Assembly (NCBI RefSeq): GCF_024347395.1 | Contig: NZ_AP025473.1 | Coordinates: 1,116,001-1,180,000, forward strand | DNA: 64,000 nucleotides | Direction: 5' to 3' | Origin: Vibrio cortegadensis | Lineage (GTDB): Bacteria > Pseudomonadota > Gammaproteobacteria > Enterobacterales > Vibrionaceae | Part shown: positions 54,894 to 64,000 of the stretch, in pieces | Layout of the letters: the number at the start of each line of letters is the position of its first letter | Position numbering within the stretch: the first letter of the stretch is position 1 | Made by a program: the position numbers and the translations under genes | Notes under the pieces: generated by a model | Database searches by the model: none | The model's input: only the letters and a program-made list of their open reading frames with translations | What the model was told of the DNA's origin: nothing

Positions 54894-56207
54894 TTACCTT
54901 TCACCAAACGCGACACTCACGTTCGTGTAAATTGGCTTCCACAGGTATTGAAAAACGGACTTCTCACCGGTTGTAATATCCACCTCGCCCGTCATACCTG
55001 GCAAGATAGAAAAACTCTCCGGATTATCACGGAAATAAGGAACATCCACCGAGACGACGACTTCATAATAGATTTCACCGCGTTCACTTTGACTTGTGGT
55101 TGGAGAGATACTCTCAACCATACCTTTCAATGCGCCAAAGCGACTGTAGTCAAACGCATCAATCTTGATTCGAGTCGGCTGGCCTACGCTCACAAAACCA
55201 ATATCTCTTGGCGATAATCGAGCCTTAAAGTCAGCCTTCCCACCCACAGGAACAATTTCAACCACGGTACCGCCCGGTTGAATTACCCCACCATTCTTGG
55301 TACTTGGAAGACTTTGGACTAACCCTTGTAATGGTGAAACTAACGTCGTGTTGGTTACTTTAGCTTGGCTTGAACGAACTCTCGCGTTAAGTGCGGACAA
55401 ATCGGACACCGCTTTAGAACGGTCGTCACTGACTTTCACTTTTGCTTCCGCGAGTAGTTGCCCAATTTTTTGTTCGACCCCATCCGCTTGTTTAATCAAC
55501 ACCGCTTTTTTACCACGCGCCTCTTCGATCTTCTGCTCAATGCTTGCCAACTTTTGGCGCATTTCCAACACTCTTAATCGTGAAATATTGCCAGACTTGT
55601 AACCCTTCTCTAGGATATTCAATTCTTGTTTTGTCGCCGAAAGTTCTTTCTCATAACTCGGCAACGACTTCTCCAAACTACGAAGCTGTTCTGCAATCTG
55701 TTCGCTGTCTTTTTCAAGAACAATACGTTTCTGATAATAGAGACCCTTTTGAGCATTAAGTTGTGCTTTTTGCTGGCTTACTATCTCTGGGAAATCAATT
55801 TCAAACTCTCCGAAATTCGGTTCACGATCATCGAGCAAAGCATTCATACGTTCGATACTGGCGAGTAGCGTCACTTGTTGAGATCGTAACTCTTCCAATG
55901 CGGTTTGCTGAAAAGTGGCATCAAACTCTACCAACGGCTGACCCTTTTCAACCAGTTGGCCTTCCTTCACTAGGATTCGTTTTAACTTCCCGCCGATATC
56001 ACTTTGCAGAACTTGTTTTTCTCCTTCAGGAATTACAGCTCCTTTGGCTTTGGCAATTTCATCAACTTGGGTGACTACAGACCAAGTGGCAAAAGCAATG
56101 ACACATAAAGCAACTGACCATGTCGCCAATGCCAATGTACGAGCCGTATGTTGTGATTCAACAAGTTCGCCGTAGCGCTTGCCCTTCTCGATAGGTTGTT
56201 TAGCCAT
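54894..56207 (-). CDS. Type I secretion periplasmic adaptor (HlyD family)
   Basis: The 437-residue product has one N-terminal membrane helix (about 28-48, LALATWSVALCVIAFATWSV). A lipoyl-like half domain (IPEGEKQVLQSDIGGKLKRI) precedes a long coiled coil (about 115-265), and a beta-barrel region follows with PLQGLVQSLPSTKNGGVIQPG and the conserved IVPVGGKADFKARLSPRDIG. Type I adaptors (LapC, HlyD, PrtE) have this order and link the ABC exporter to an outer-membrane TolC. The ATG at 56207 has AAGGAG seven bases upstream and overlaps the ABC gene by eight bases; an earlier in-frame Met has no such site. No TolC gene is in the window. Confidence 0.92.
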   Translation of the reverse strand: MAKQPIEKGKRYGELVESQHTARTLALATWSVALCVIAFATWSVVTQVDEIAKAKGAVIPEGEKQVLQSDIGGKLKRILVKEGQLVEKGQPLVEFDATFQQTALEELRSQQVTLLASIERMNALLDDREPNFGEFEIDFPEIVSQQKAQLNAQKGLYYQKRIVLEKDSEQIAEQLRSLEKSLPSYEKELSATKQELNILEKGYKSGNISRLRVLEMRQKLASIEQKIEEARGKKAVLIKQADGVEQKIGQLLAEAKVKVSDDRSKAVSDLSALNARVRSSQAKVTNTTLVSPLQGLVQSLPSTKNGGVIQPGGTVVEIVPVGGKADFKARLSPRDIGFVSVGQPTRIKIDAFDYSRFGALKGMVESISPTTSQSERGEIYYEVVVSVDVPYFRDNPESFSILPGMTGEVDITTGEKSVFQYLWKPIYTNVSVAFGER

Positions 56208-58398
56208 TAGCGACTCCTTGCTTAGACTTTGATTGTTCTTGTTGGGCTGCATTTTGTTCAGCAGACGGTTCTAGAGAAGCTTGAGGCTCTGAAGGCTGTT
56301 CCTGCTTCAAAGACTGCTCCGGCTCTAATGGACCGGCATAAACCACAGCACCTTCATTGAGTACCACCACTTTATCGGCAAGCTTGATTAAATCCGGATC
56401 GTGAGAGGTATAGATCACCGTTGCATTTCCTTTTTTCGAAGCCAAAAACTCGCCAAATACACGCTTAGCATTTGGATGAGCATCAGGCACGGGGTTATCC
56501 ATTAAGAACATTGGGTAGTCATAAACCAGCGCTTTCGCGTCAATGAGGATCTGCGCAACACTGCCCGACAACATGTCAAAAAGGCTATCCGGTTGAATAC
56601 TGCTGATTGAAGTATCCAACCCATCAGGCAACGTGGCGAACCAACGCTTGCCCCCCACAAGTTCAATCGAAGACATCATTTTCTGATCTTCAACTTGATG
56701 TCCGTCGTTGAGCCATTCACGAATACTCAACGTGAGCAAATCAGGATAAGCCGCCCGAATAAAGCACCAATGACGATAGAGCTGTGGATCGTATTGAACG
56801 AGGTTAACCCCTTCAAGCTCAACCATCCCGTTTTGTATTGGCTGTAGACCAGACAGCACTTCGATCAACGTTGATTTTCCGCTTCCCGAAGGCCCCGTAA
56901 TTGCAACAATTTCGCCAGCTTCAATATCAAAACTCACACCACTCAATGCAGGGCGACTTTGCTTCGGATAACGTAGAGTCACCTGCTCCAACTTCAAGTT
57001 AGGTGCTAACGTTGGCAGCGGGTGGTGTTGGTAGCTAAATTCACGCTCAGACGGTTGAGACAGAATACGGTTCACCTGCAACTTGGACTGATTAAAGCTA
57101 TTAAAACGCATCGCACTGTTCGCCAACACCTGAGCAGGGCCTGTCACTTTAGATATCAACATCATTGAAGCAATCAAACCACCAGGCGTCATTACTTGTT
57201 CAAAAATAAGCCCTATTCCTAACCCCATAACCGCTAACGTCGAACCCACACCAATGAAGTAATAAATCGAGGTGTATCGACTCTGGAGAACCGATTGATT
57301 GAACGTCACTGTAGACGCAAGAAGGTTGGCCTTTTGGAAGCGTTGAATCCAGTGCTCTGATAATCCAGCACTGCGAATAAAGGCGAGCTTAGATGACAGC
57401 TCATTGGTCATATTTTGACGATTAGTTCCCGCCACCGTCGATTGTATTGAGCGCTTGCTGCTTGAGTGTATCGAACGCTTTGCTAGCAAGTAATAAAGAA
57501 TCAAAGAGACAATAGGAACCAGCACCAACCATCCGCCTAACACACCAATCGCAAGTACAAAGATAAGAATGAATGGCAGATCAAACAGCGCATTTCCCAA
57601 AGGCCCAGACAACACACCTGAAATACGCTCAGACAACATCACTTGGTTTTGTTGACTAGAAGACGCCGTTTGCTGGTTTTGAGCATAACTATTTCTAAGC
57701 AAACGTTGAACAAGAGATTGAGAGATCTCGCGACTAACTCGATTTGCCACCGAAGCAAACACTCGGCTGCGCAATGTCCTTAACCAACCCATCATCACAA
57801 ACAACAAAGCCGCGCCAATGGCGATACCTTGCAACTCATGCCCCGCGTCACCACCAATCACATGGTCATAGATCGACATCGTGATGAATGGAACGGCAAG
57901 CGCAAACAAGTTGGTGATAAAACTGACCAGCAGCAATTTAGGAATGATGGGGCGAAATGCATGTAATCTTTCGCCAACCCAATCAGGAGAAGCCTTCTCT
58001 AGTGGTGGACCATCTATAACAATACAAAACTGTGGAACATCGGTAATGGCTTCATTCGTGCTAAAAGCAACAAATTGCTTCGATTCTAAATGACCGGAGA
58101 TCAACTCATGCTCACTAAGAACCAGTAAGACTAATTGATGTTCACCTACCGCATCGAGATTAGCAACCAAGCGATAGGGTAATGCGAGCCTATCGAACAT
58201 GGCGAACATGTCGTCGATTGATTCAATGCCATTCTCATCGACCCATTGATGTGCGAACAACTGGATATTTGCGTTAACTTCCAATTGCTTAAGAACAGAA
58301 AGGCTCTCGGTTTCTAAATGGTTCAGTACCTCTTGTCGATCACTCGTGTCTGGACGGTTGATCGTATCTGAACGGTCACTAGCATCTAAACGATTCAT
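56200..58398 (-). CDS. Type I secretion ABC transporter, C39-like N-domain, partly degenerate ATPase
   Basis: The 732-residue product has an N-terminal domain (about 25-145) at the position of the C39-like peptidase-derived domain of LapB/HlyB; no catalytic Cys-His pair is seen. Six helices follow (150-430), then a nucleotide-binding domain. Walker A GPSGSGKST (502-510) and His666 (TSHDP) are intact. The signature is LSGSV (610-614) rather than LSGGQ, the Walker B is FLMDN (Asp634, catalytic Glu replaced by Asn635), and the Q-loop Gln is not evident. It should bind ATP but hydrolyse it poorly. It overlaps both neighbours by four and eight bases and likely pairs with the next subunit. Confidence 0.9.
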   Translation of the reverse strand: MNRLDASDRSDTINRPDTSDRQEVLNHLETESLSVLKQLEVNANIQLFAHQWVDENGIESIDDMFAMFDRLALPYRLVANLDAVGEHQLVLLVLSEHELISGHLESKQFVAFSTNEAITDVPQFCIVIDGPPLEKASPDWVGERLHAFRPIIPKLLLVSFITNLFALAVPFITMSIYDHVIGGDAGHELQGIAIGAALLFVMMGWLRTLRSRVFASVANRVSREISQSLVQRLLRNSYAQNQQTASSSQQNQVMLSERISGVLSGPLGNALFDLPFILIFVLAIGVLGGWLVLVPIVSLILYYLLAKRSIHSSSKRSIQSTVAGTNRQNMTNELSSKLAFIRSAGLSEHWIQRFQKANLLASTVTFNQSVLQSRYTSIYYFIGVGSTLAVMGLGIGLIFEQVMTPGGLIASMMLISKVTGPAQVLANSAMRFNSFNQSKLQVNRILSQPSEREFSYQHHPLPTLAPNLKLEQVTLRYPKQSRPALSGVSFDIEAGEIVAITGPSGSGKSTLIEVLSGLQPIQNGMVELEGVNLVQYDPQLYRHWCFIRAAYPDLLTLSIREWLNDGHQVEDQKMMSSIELVGGKRWFATLPDGLDTSISSIQPDSLFDMLSGSVAQILIDAKALVYDYPMFLMDNPVPDAHPNAKRVFGEFLASKKGNATVIYTSHDPDLIKLADKVVVLNEGAVVYAGPLEPEQSLKQEQPSEPQASLEPSAEQNAAQQEQSKSKQGVANG

Positions 58399-60041
58399 AC
58401 GACGGCCTCCTGATTGATCTCACTTTCGACCGTAATGGTTCGGCTTTCCACTGTAATAATTCGATTAGCTAATTCGCGAAGTTTCGAATGGTAACTCACC
58501 ATCAATAACGTGCGTCCTGCCGCCACTTCTTCTTCCAACACCTTAGCTAGATTCCCAAGGGCATCTAAATCGAGTGAAGAGTCCGGTCTCTCTAACATGA
58601 TTACGGGCTTGTCGCTGGCCAGCTGGGTCGCGATATTGAGCATTTTCACGTTACCCATACTCAATAAAGACGCGCTCGTGTGGCCAATTTGTGTCTCTAG
58701 TCCATCGGGCAACCGAGTAATTTCTTTGGTTAATCCCAAGCGTTTAGCATAGTCATTGGCGCTTTGTGTTCTCTCGGGATCAAAGCCACATAAGTTATCG
58801 AGAATAGTCCCCGACACCAACTGCCCTTTCACGCCACAGTAGGCAGAAATGTTGGTTACGGATGCGATTGAAACAGCAGTTCCATTAATGAAGCACTCAC
58901 CCGATTTCAGATCATCAATACCTGCAATCGACGACAATAAATGACTGTTGGTGTGGCGGTCTTCACCCTCTAACAAAACCAACTCCCCTTTATTTAGTAT
59001 CAGATCCGCATGAGCGAGTTCGCCATATCTTTCAACGGTCGCTTGTTTGATTTCCAAAGTCTCAAAGTCAGATAAATGGGGCTCAGATTGCTCAGAATCT
59101 AAAGACTCAGATAGTGACAAGTCACTCAGCTTTTCTATTGCCTGATTGGCACTGTGTATTGAATTGAGCTTGATTCGAACCCCAATCAGAGCGCTCAGCG
59201 GCGCGACAGCTCTGCCCGATAAGATAGAACATGCCGCCAACCCACCAGTGGTTAACTGGCCATCCAATACCCACAAGCTACCCGTAATCACGAGTAAGAC
59301 TGACGTCGCTAACGCTGCAAGCTGAATACACTCTTGTGCGAAAGCATTCTGTTCCTCTTCTCTTGCTTTCGACTGAGAGCGAACGTTATTTAGGGATTTA
59401 AACTGATTGAAGATTCGAGACTCAACAGCCTGACGTTTGATTCCCTGAATGGTTTGGCTCAGCAAAATCAAGAACGCTTTTCGCTCCTGCTCATCTTGGG
59501 AAGCTTCTTCACTTAGACTTTTAACGCGAATAGAAGATAACCAAACAATTCCGAGAGTAACCAGCCAAACCGCCAAAGGTATCGCCACTAGCTCACCGCC
59601 AATGTAAGCCACCAAACCAAGAAAGATCAGTGCAAAAGGAAGATCGATAAAGCCAGCTATTACCCCACCAGAATACCAGTCTTTGACTTTTGATACGGAG
59701 CTCAACCCCTCTTCCACGCCCCCAACACCTAGATGGCGAATATGACCCGATGAAGCATTAGTCACTCTTTCAACTAAGGTTTGGTAGGTCGCTTTCTCGG
59801 TATTACTGGCGGCTGCAGACAAAAGCCAAGTACGCACGAATCGAATCAATGCTTCCATCGCGACGGCCAATGTCGCACCAGCCAATAGCAGAGTGGCGGT
59901 ACCGTAACTTTGGTTAGGTAAAATACGATCGTAAATTTGTAAAACCGTTAATGGAACGGCGAGAGAGAGAATATTGATGAGTAAAGAAGGCAGTAAGACT
60001 TTTCCTACCACCCCTTTGTTTTTCATTGAACTTGCGGGCAT
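58395..60041 (-). CDS. Type I secretion ABC subunit with degenerate nucleotide-binding domain
   Basis: The 548-residue product has six helices (about 14-300) with exporter features such as LQIYDRILPNQSYGTATLLL, and lacks an N-terminal C39-like domain. The C-terminal half has the order of an ATPase but no working motifs. The Walker A position reads GEDRHTNSH (359-367), with no GxxGxGK-S/T. The signature is LLSMGN, and the Walker B reads VIMLERP, with neither Asp nor Glu in place. A D-loop-like SSLD and His518 remain. It should not bind ATP in the usual way. It overlaps the next ATG by four bases and probably forms a heterodimer with that subunit. Confidence 0.88.
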   Translation of the reverse strand: MPASSMKNKGVVGKVLLPSLLINILSLAVPLTVLQIYDRILPNQSYGTATLLLAGATLAVAMEALIRFVRTWLLSAAASNTEKATYQTLVERVTNASSGHIRHLGVGGVEEGLSSVSKVKDWYSGGVIAGFIDLPFALIFLGLVAYIGGELVAIPLAVWLVTLGIVWLSSIRVKSLSEEASQDEQERKAFLILLSQTIQGIKRQAVESRIFNQFKSLNNVRSQSKAREEEQNAFAQECIQLAALATSVLLVITGSLWVLDGQLTTGGLAACSILSGRAVAPLSALIGVRIKLNSIHSANQAIEKLSDLSLSESLDSEQSEPHLSDFETLEIKQATVERYGELAHADLILNKGELVLLEGEDRHTNSHLLSSIAGIDDLKSGECFINGTAVSIASVTNISAYCGVKGQLVSGTILDNLCGFDPERTQSANDYAKRLGLTKEITRLPDGLETQIGHTSASLLSMGNVKMLNIATQLASDKPVIMLERPDSSLDLDALGNLAKVLEEEVAAGRTLLMVSYHSKLRELANRIITVESRTITVESEINQEAVV

Positions 60042-60464
60042 ACATAATCCTTATCCATGCTTATGAAATAAGATTGGTACACCATGCTTGGTATTGCAAG
60101 ATAACAAACTGATTTAACGTGTTTTTTGGGATCTTCACCATCTAGTTTAGATTTGGCAAAACAAGAGTACCCTAAATACGGCAAAAATAAGAAAACGGAC
60201 ACTTTGAAATTGTTTTTAATGGCCTATTGAGAGTCTATAGTACCGGTAAGACCTGACATCATTTACAAACGATTGATCGATAACATTTCTTCGTCAGAGA
60301 ACCTACCATCTCCAGGTCAAGTTTTACCTCATTTTTATCCTTACGATACGAAGCAACACGATAATATTCGTATTTTGATATTTAAAAATTCGTCACTAAA
60401 GGGATATTGCCGCATTCGCGGGACACGAAGTTCCTAATGTCACTGTAACCTATAGATTAACCAA
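60042..60464. promoter_or_regulatory. Intergenic region upstream of the secretion operon
   Basis: This ~420-base AT-rich stretch holds no convincing gene on either strand. It must contain the promoter of the operon that begins at 60041, since the RTX gene upstream ends in its own terminator. No clear operator or repeat was recognised. Confidence 0.3.
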
Positions 60465-60496
60465 AATAAACGGCATCTGAATAGTCCAGATGCCGC
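60465..60496 (-). terminator. Terminator after the RTX gene
   Basis: CGGCATCTG (60471-60479) pairs with CAGATGCCG (60487-60495). On the minus strand a T-rich sequence (TTTATTTT) follows. It lies 36 bases beyond the RTX stop. Confidence 0.7.
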
Positions 60497-60531
60497 TTAA
60501 CATTAATGATTATCTTGCCAAGGCTAAATTA

Positions 60532-63500
60532 TTAGACAGTTGTAAACACATGATGCTGGAACAACTGGTCAACAATTTCATGAGAGCTCGCTGATGCGCC
60601 CAATTCTAGGCCAGACATATCGAAGCCTTCCAACGCTACCGATGTAAACTGACCTGTCTCGTTAGTAATGGTTAGATTAAGGATATCCTGTTCACCATCA
60701 AAACTAGCGCTAACATGTTCCAGTAAGGCATCCATACCAACCATATCATCTGCTGGCGAAATGATATCACTCAAATCTAACTTATCTTCAGCTAGATTGA
60801 AGTCTTTGATCACATCCATAGATAGCTCAGAACTTAAAGACTCGTTGGTGAAAGTAAACGTATCGCTCCCCTCACCTCCTGTTAGGATATCATTCCCCAA
60901 ACCGCCTATAAGTATATCGTTGCCTAGGCCACCAACTAAGATGTCGTCGCCTGCAGCGCCACTTAAGGTGTCTGCCCCTTCTTGTCCCAACATGATGTCA
61001 ATAGTTTCACTACCATCAAGTAGGTTAGATAACTCATTCCCTATGATAGCGTGACGTTCAGTTGAAGCAATATCAGCGCCAGACTCGCTTAGCGTTAAGG
61101 TAAAAACGTTGTCACTGAACCCGCTTCTTCCATCTGACACTTTAAAGAGAAAGTTAAGATCAACTTGTTGATTACCTTCTAAGGTAAAGCTATCACTTTG
61201 TGTAAAACTGTAGCTCCCATTTGACTCAACTTGCAACAAACCAAATGCCGTTTCGACATGCAAACTCCCATCAACTTGATAAGTCGAAGAAACCAGTTCT
61301 TGGTCGACAGCGACACCATGCGTATCAGCACTTAAAAGAGTAAAATCCCCATCAACCAAAGATACTGTCATGATGTCGCCATCCGCATCTTGGCTTCCTG
61401 AAAGCAACTCACCAGCAATTGGTTCAGGTGAAAAATGGTTCAGGAACTGACCTAACTCTTCGCCAGAGTCGATAAATACAACTTTGTCGCTCAGCTCTTC
61501 TAGCGCTTGTGCTGCATTTTCACTATCTGACGTTGCAATACCAATACCATATACTTTGGCATCATGTGTTTGCTTGTAGTCTTCCCATCGTTCATTCAAA
61601 TCCGGAGCTGCTACTTCACCTTCTTTAGGATTTGGTGCGCCGTCAGAGATAAAGAATATGGTCTCTTTGCTTTCGATTGGCTGTTCTTTCAAGTACAGAT
61701 CCCAATCAAAATTGCCGTTTTCATCTAAGCCATCTTGCCAAGGGAAGTGAGTCCCTATTTCATTAGAGCCCATGACAGCTTCTAGTGCCTTGCTATAGTC
61801 AGTGTTCGTCCCGTGATCAATATCACACCATCGACTCACGTAAGAGGCAACTTCACTCAGATATTCAGGATCATTAGAATCGCGTCCATTCTGCAAAGGC
61901 GGACGACTCATTTCCTCTACTTGATCTAAAGTCAACCAGCTCTGTGTAGACGTATCGCCATCAAAACGAACCAAACGAATGAAAGTATTAGATTGACCAC
62001 CATCCTCTATCATATTTACAACCATAGAGTGCAGAGCATCTGCTGCTTTATAAGCTCTTGATTCACTCTTTTCTGCGGTTGCTTCACTACCAACGGTGTT
62101 TTGCCCATCAAAGGTGAGAGTCATACTGTTAGACTCATCAAACACAACCGTCACTTTGTTAATCGGCAAGTCTTCCATTTCAGCAAAGCTGTGTACTGGC
62201 GATGACGTTGGCGCATGGTTTTCAGTTACGTTTAGAGTGACCTGAGTTGTGTCTTTATCCGTACCGTCCGTCGCCGTGACTTCCAACTGATAACTATTCT
62301 GAACAGAGTGGTCTAACTTAACCCCGTCTTTAAGCCAAATCTCACCGCTATTTGAATCTACGCTGAATAAATTGGCATCACCGCCACTTAGCTCGTATTC
62401 AATAGTATCTACGCCATCAGGATCGAAAGCTTCAACTTTACCCACCAACAATCCGGATTCCAGCTCTGCAACGTTAAAAGTTGCATTATCCGCTGTTGGC
62501 ATACCGCTGACATCGGTTCCATGAGTCTGATCTGCATCAGTATTGCTAATAAACTCAGGAGCGCGATCTCGAATATCGATAGTCACTTCACCAGTGGCAG
62601 TATCGCCATCCGCGTCGATAACGGTTACATCAAATCTTTCTTGTTGATGACCAGCAACATTCGTCGCTTTATAATCATAGCGACCATTCTCAAAGTTAAT
62701 GGTTAACGTGCCGTGCTCGGTGTCAATCTCTGCCAACGAGTGCGAAGAAATAACCGTTCCATCACTCTTACTAACAGTACCTTCCACTTTATTATATTGG
62801 TAGGTTTCACCATCCACCTCTATTTGATCGACCCATTGGCTGTCGCCACTAATATCATCTAAAAGGTTACTTTGAAGCTGACCTGATACTGTTTTATTCA
62901 GGAGCCCCTCTATTTGAGAATCATCTGTCACCACTAGTGCTGAGCCTTTATCGGTTGCCACTGGTTCTAGATATTTCATATCCGCACCAGCACCAATACC
63001 AATTGACCAAATGTTCTCTAAAGATGCACCACTCGAACCGATACTGTGCTCCATCGCATTTTCAAGAATGATATTTTGCTCAGCTTCTGTCGGTTTATCC
63101 CAACCATTAACTAAGTACTCGTAACGCTGCTCACTTTCAAAATCGTCGGCTGTAGACCACTTCATTAAGCTATCGCGTAACCCACTATATGCAGGGTCTG
63201 AAGTATTTGTCCATGAATTGAAATCGCTTGGTGCACCATCTGAAATAAAGTAAAGCTGATGACTGCTAGTATCGCCCGTTTCATGGCTAAGTTCGGTTAA
63301 TGCTTCGTTTACCTGATCGATCGCTTGGCTGTATGGCGTCCAACCGCCGCGGCCAATTGAATCCAGATAAGTATCAATATCCTCCACAGACTCCAACCAT
63401 TCAGACGTTTTACCCTCAGGGTATCCTGAGTGTGTCGCAATCTTAAATCGAACATCACCAAGATCATCATATTTTTCAAACATGGTTTTAATTGCACTAC

Positions 63501-64000
63501 GTGCAAGGTCCCAGCGGGTAACTTCAACACCTTGTTCGTTTTTAACCATATCTGACCACATTGAACCTGACGCATCTAACGCAATGACGACACTGTTGTT
63601 TTGTGGGTCAACGTCCATGATTTCATGGTGCCCTGAATTAACTGAAGGTAAAGAATCAACGACGCCAAGGTGCATGGTCGCATTTTCAACTCGACCACCT
63701 GCATCCACTTGAATGTTGACAGGGATATCTAACGTATCAGCACCTTGTTCCGGGTGATCTACTGGTTCATATTGTTCGACGGTATAATGCCCAGTTTTAC
63801 CATCAATACTAGCTTCAATCACTTTGACCTTATCATCACCTGAGCTAACATATCCTGTCAAAGTCCCGCGATCGTCACTCACTTCAAACACGACAGGCTT
63901 GCCTTCACTGGTAACGTTCTGCAGATTCTGTTCAGAATCAAATCGGAACTCTGCATCGGATGCTAAACCAAGGTCTGCAACTAAATCACCTTCTGCATGT
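60532..64000 (-). CDS. RTX adhesin/toxin-like protein with two VWA domains, 5' end outside window
   Basis: The frame is open past the window edge, so about 1,156 C-terminal residues are visible. Upstream are T1SS-143-like modules, then a VWA domain with MIDAS DASGS (in VVIALDASGSMWSDMV), a VCBS-like module, and a cadherin-like module (NHAPTSS border). A second VWA-like domain has MIDAS DESNS (TVVFDESNSMTLTF). Near the C-terminus are RTX calcium-binding repeats (GQEGADTLSGAAGDDILVGG, GGLGNDILIGG, GGEGSDTFTF) and a typical type I secretion tail (DVIKDFNLAEDKLDLSDII). It is exported unfolded and folds with Ca2+ outside. It lies next to the type I exporter genes on the same strand and is the most likely substrate. 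Confidence 0.92.
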   Translation of the reverse strand, partial: HAEGDLVADLGLASDAEFRFDSEQNLQNVTSEGKPVVFEVSDDRGTLTGYVSSGDDKVKVIEASIDGKTGHYTVEQYEPVDHPEQGADTLDIPVNIQVDAGGRVENATMHLGVVDSLPSVNSGHHEIMDVDPQNNSVVIALDASGSMWSDMVKNEQGVEVTRWDLARSAIKTMFEKYDDLGDVRFKIATHSGYPEGKTSEWLESVEDIDTYLDSIGRGGWTPYSQAIDQVNEALTELSHETGDTSSHQLYFISDGAPSDFNSWTNTSDPAYSGLRDSLMKWSTADDFESEQRYEYLVNGWDKPTEAEQNIILENAMEHSIGSSGASLENIWSIGIGAGADMKYLEPVATDKGSALVVTDDSQIEGLLNKTVSGQLQSNLLDDISGDSQWVDQIEVDGETYQYNKVEGTVSKSDGTVISSHSLAEIDTEHGTLTINFENGRYDYKATNVAGHQQERFDVTVIDADGDTATGEVTIDIRDRAPEFISNTDADQTHGTDVSGMPTADNATFNVAELESGLLVGKVEAFDPDGVDTIEYELSGGDANLFSVDSNSGEIWLKDGVKLDHSVQNSYQLEVTATDGTDKDTTQVTLNVTENHAPTSSPVHSFAEMEDLPINKVTVVFDESNSMTLTFDGQNTVGSEATAEKSESRAYKAADALHSMVVNMIEDGGQSNTFIRLVRFDGDTSTQSWLTLDQVEEMSRPPLQNGRDSNDPEYLSEVASYVSRWCDIDHGTNTDYSKALEAVMGSNEIGTHFPWQDGLDENGNFDWDLYLKEQPIESKETIFFISDGAPNPKEGEVAAPDLNERWEDYKQTHDAKVYGIGIATSDSENAAQALEELSDKVVFIDSGEELGQFLNHFSPEPIAGELLSGSQDADGDIMTVSLVDGDFTLLSADTHGVAVDQELVSSTYQVDGSLHVETAFGLLQVESNGSYSFTQSDSFTLEGNQQVDLNFLFKVSDGRSGFSDNVFTLTLSESGADIASTERHAIIGNELSNLLDGSETIDIMLGQEGADTLSGAAGDDILVGGLGNDILIGGLGNDILTGGEGSDTFTFTNESLSSELSMDVIKDFNLAEDKLDLSDIISPADDMVGMDALLEHVSASFDGEQDILNLTITNETGQFTSVALEGFDMSGLELGASASSHEIVDQLFQHHVFTTV

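Overview
The window reads as chromosomal DNA of a low-GC gammaproteobacterium, most likely a Vibrio, perhaps of the Splendidus type. The evidence is a FadL/VolA outer-membrane pair, a DcuC carrier, a MoxR-Bat operon, a TerC protein with a manganese riboswitch, and giant VCBS adhesins with a type I secretion system. No rRNA, tRNA, CRISPR array or insertion sequence was found. Species assignment is inference.

Layout. 1-13.6 kb is ordinary metabolism and envelope: a truncated MFS transporter, a GNAT acetyltransferase, a fatty-acid desaturase, glycerate kinase, DcuC, an M50 site-2 protease, a FadL-like porin followed by the surface lipoprotein lysophospholipase VolA, a PhnA-type zinc-ribbon protein, a DUF1223 exported protein and a 63-residue protein with a DUF1127-like tail. 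At 13.9-15.2 kb a TerC/Alx protein lies behind a yybP-ykoY (Mn2+) riboswitch with two terminator-like hairpins.

15.4-35.4 kb looks like one periplasmic sulfatase system. It holds a HEAT/TPR protein, an anaerobic sulfatase-maturating radical SAM enzyme, a SUMF1-fold lipoprotein without the catalytic cysteines, a PafA-type phosphatase/phosphodiesterase, the lipid kinase YegS, a LysR regulator, a six-gene MoxR-DUF58-DUF4381-BatA-BatB/C-BatD operon, an octaheme cytochrome c with HEAT/TPR tail, and two divergent Cys-type sulfatases. Three intergenic regions carry the same T-N11-A (LysR-like) motif, ATAAC-N5-GTTAT, which suggests co-regulation.

35.5-40.6 kb holds a NorM-type MATE pump, a DUF4145/TPR-like protein divergent from a WYL-domain regulator across a palindromic operator, a perfect 30-bp palindrome, and the decayed remains of a membrane sensor gene.

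40.6-64 kb is an adhesin/secretion island. It contains a 4,705-residue VCBS protein with four near-identical 600-bp tandem repeats, then on the other strand an RTX protein with two VWA domains (its 5' end is outside the window) followed by two ABC transporter subunits and a HlyD-type adaptor. Both ABC subunits have lost core ATPase motifs. No TolC-type outer-membrane gene is in view.
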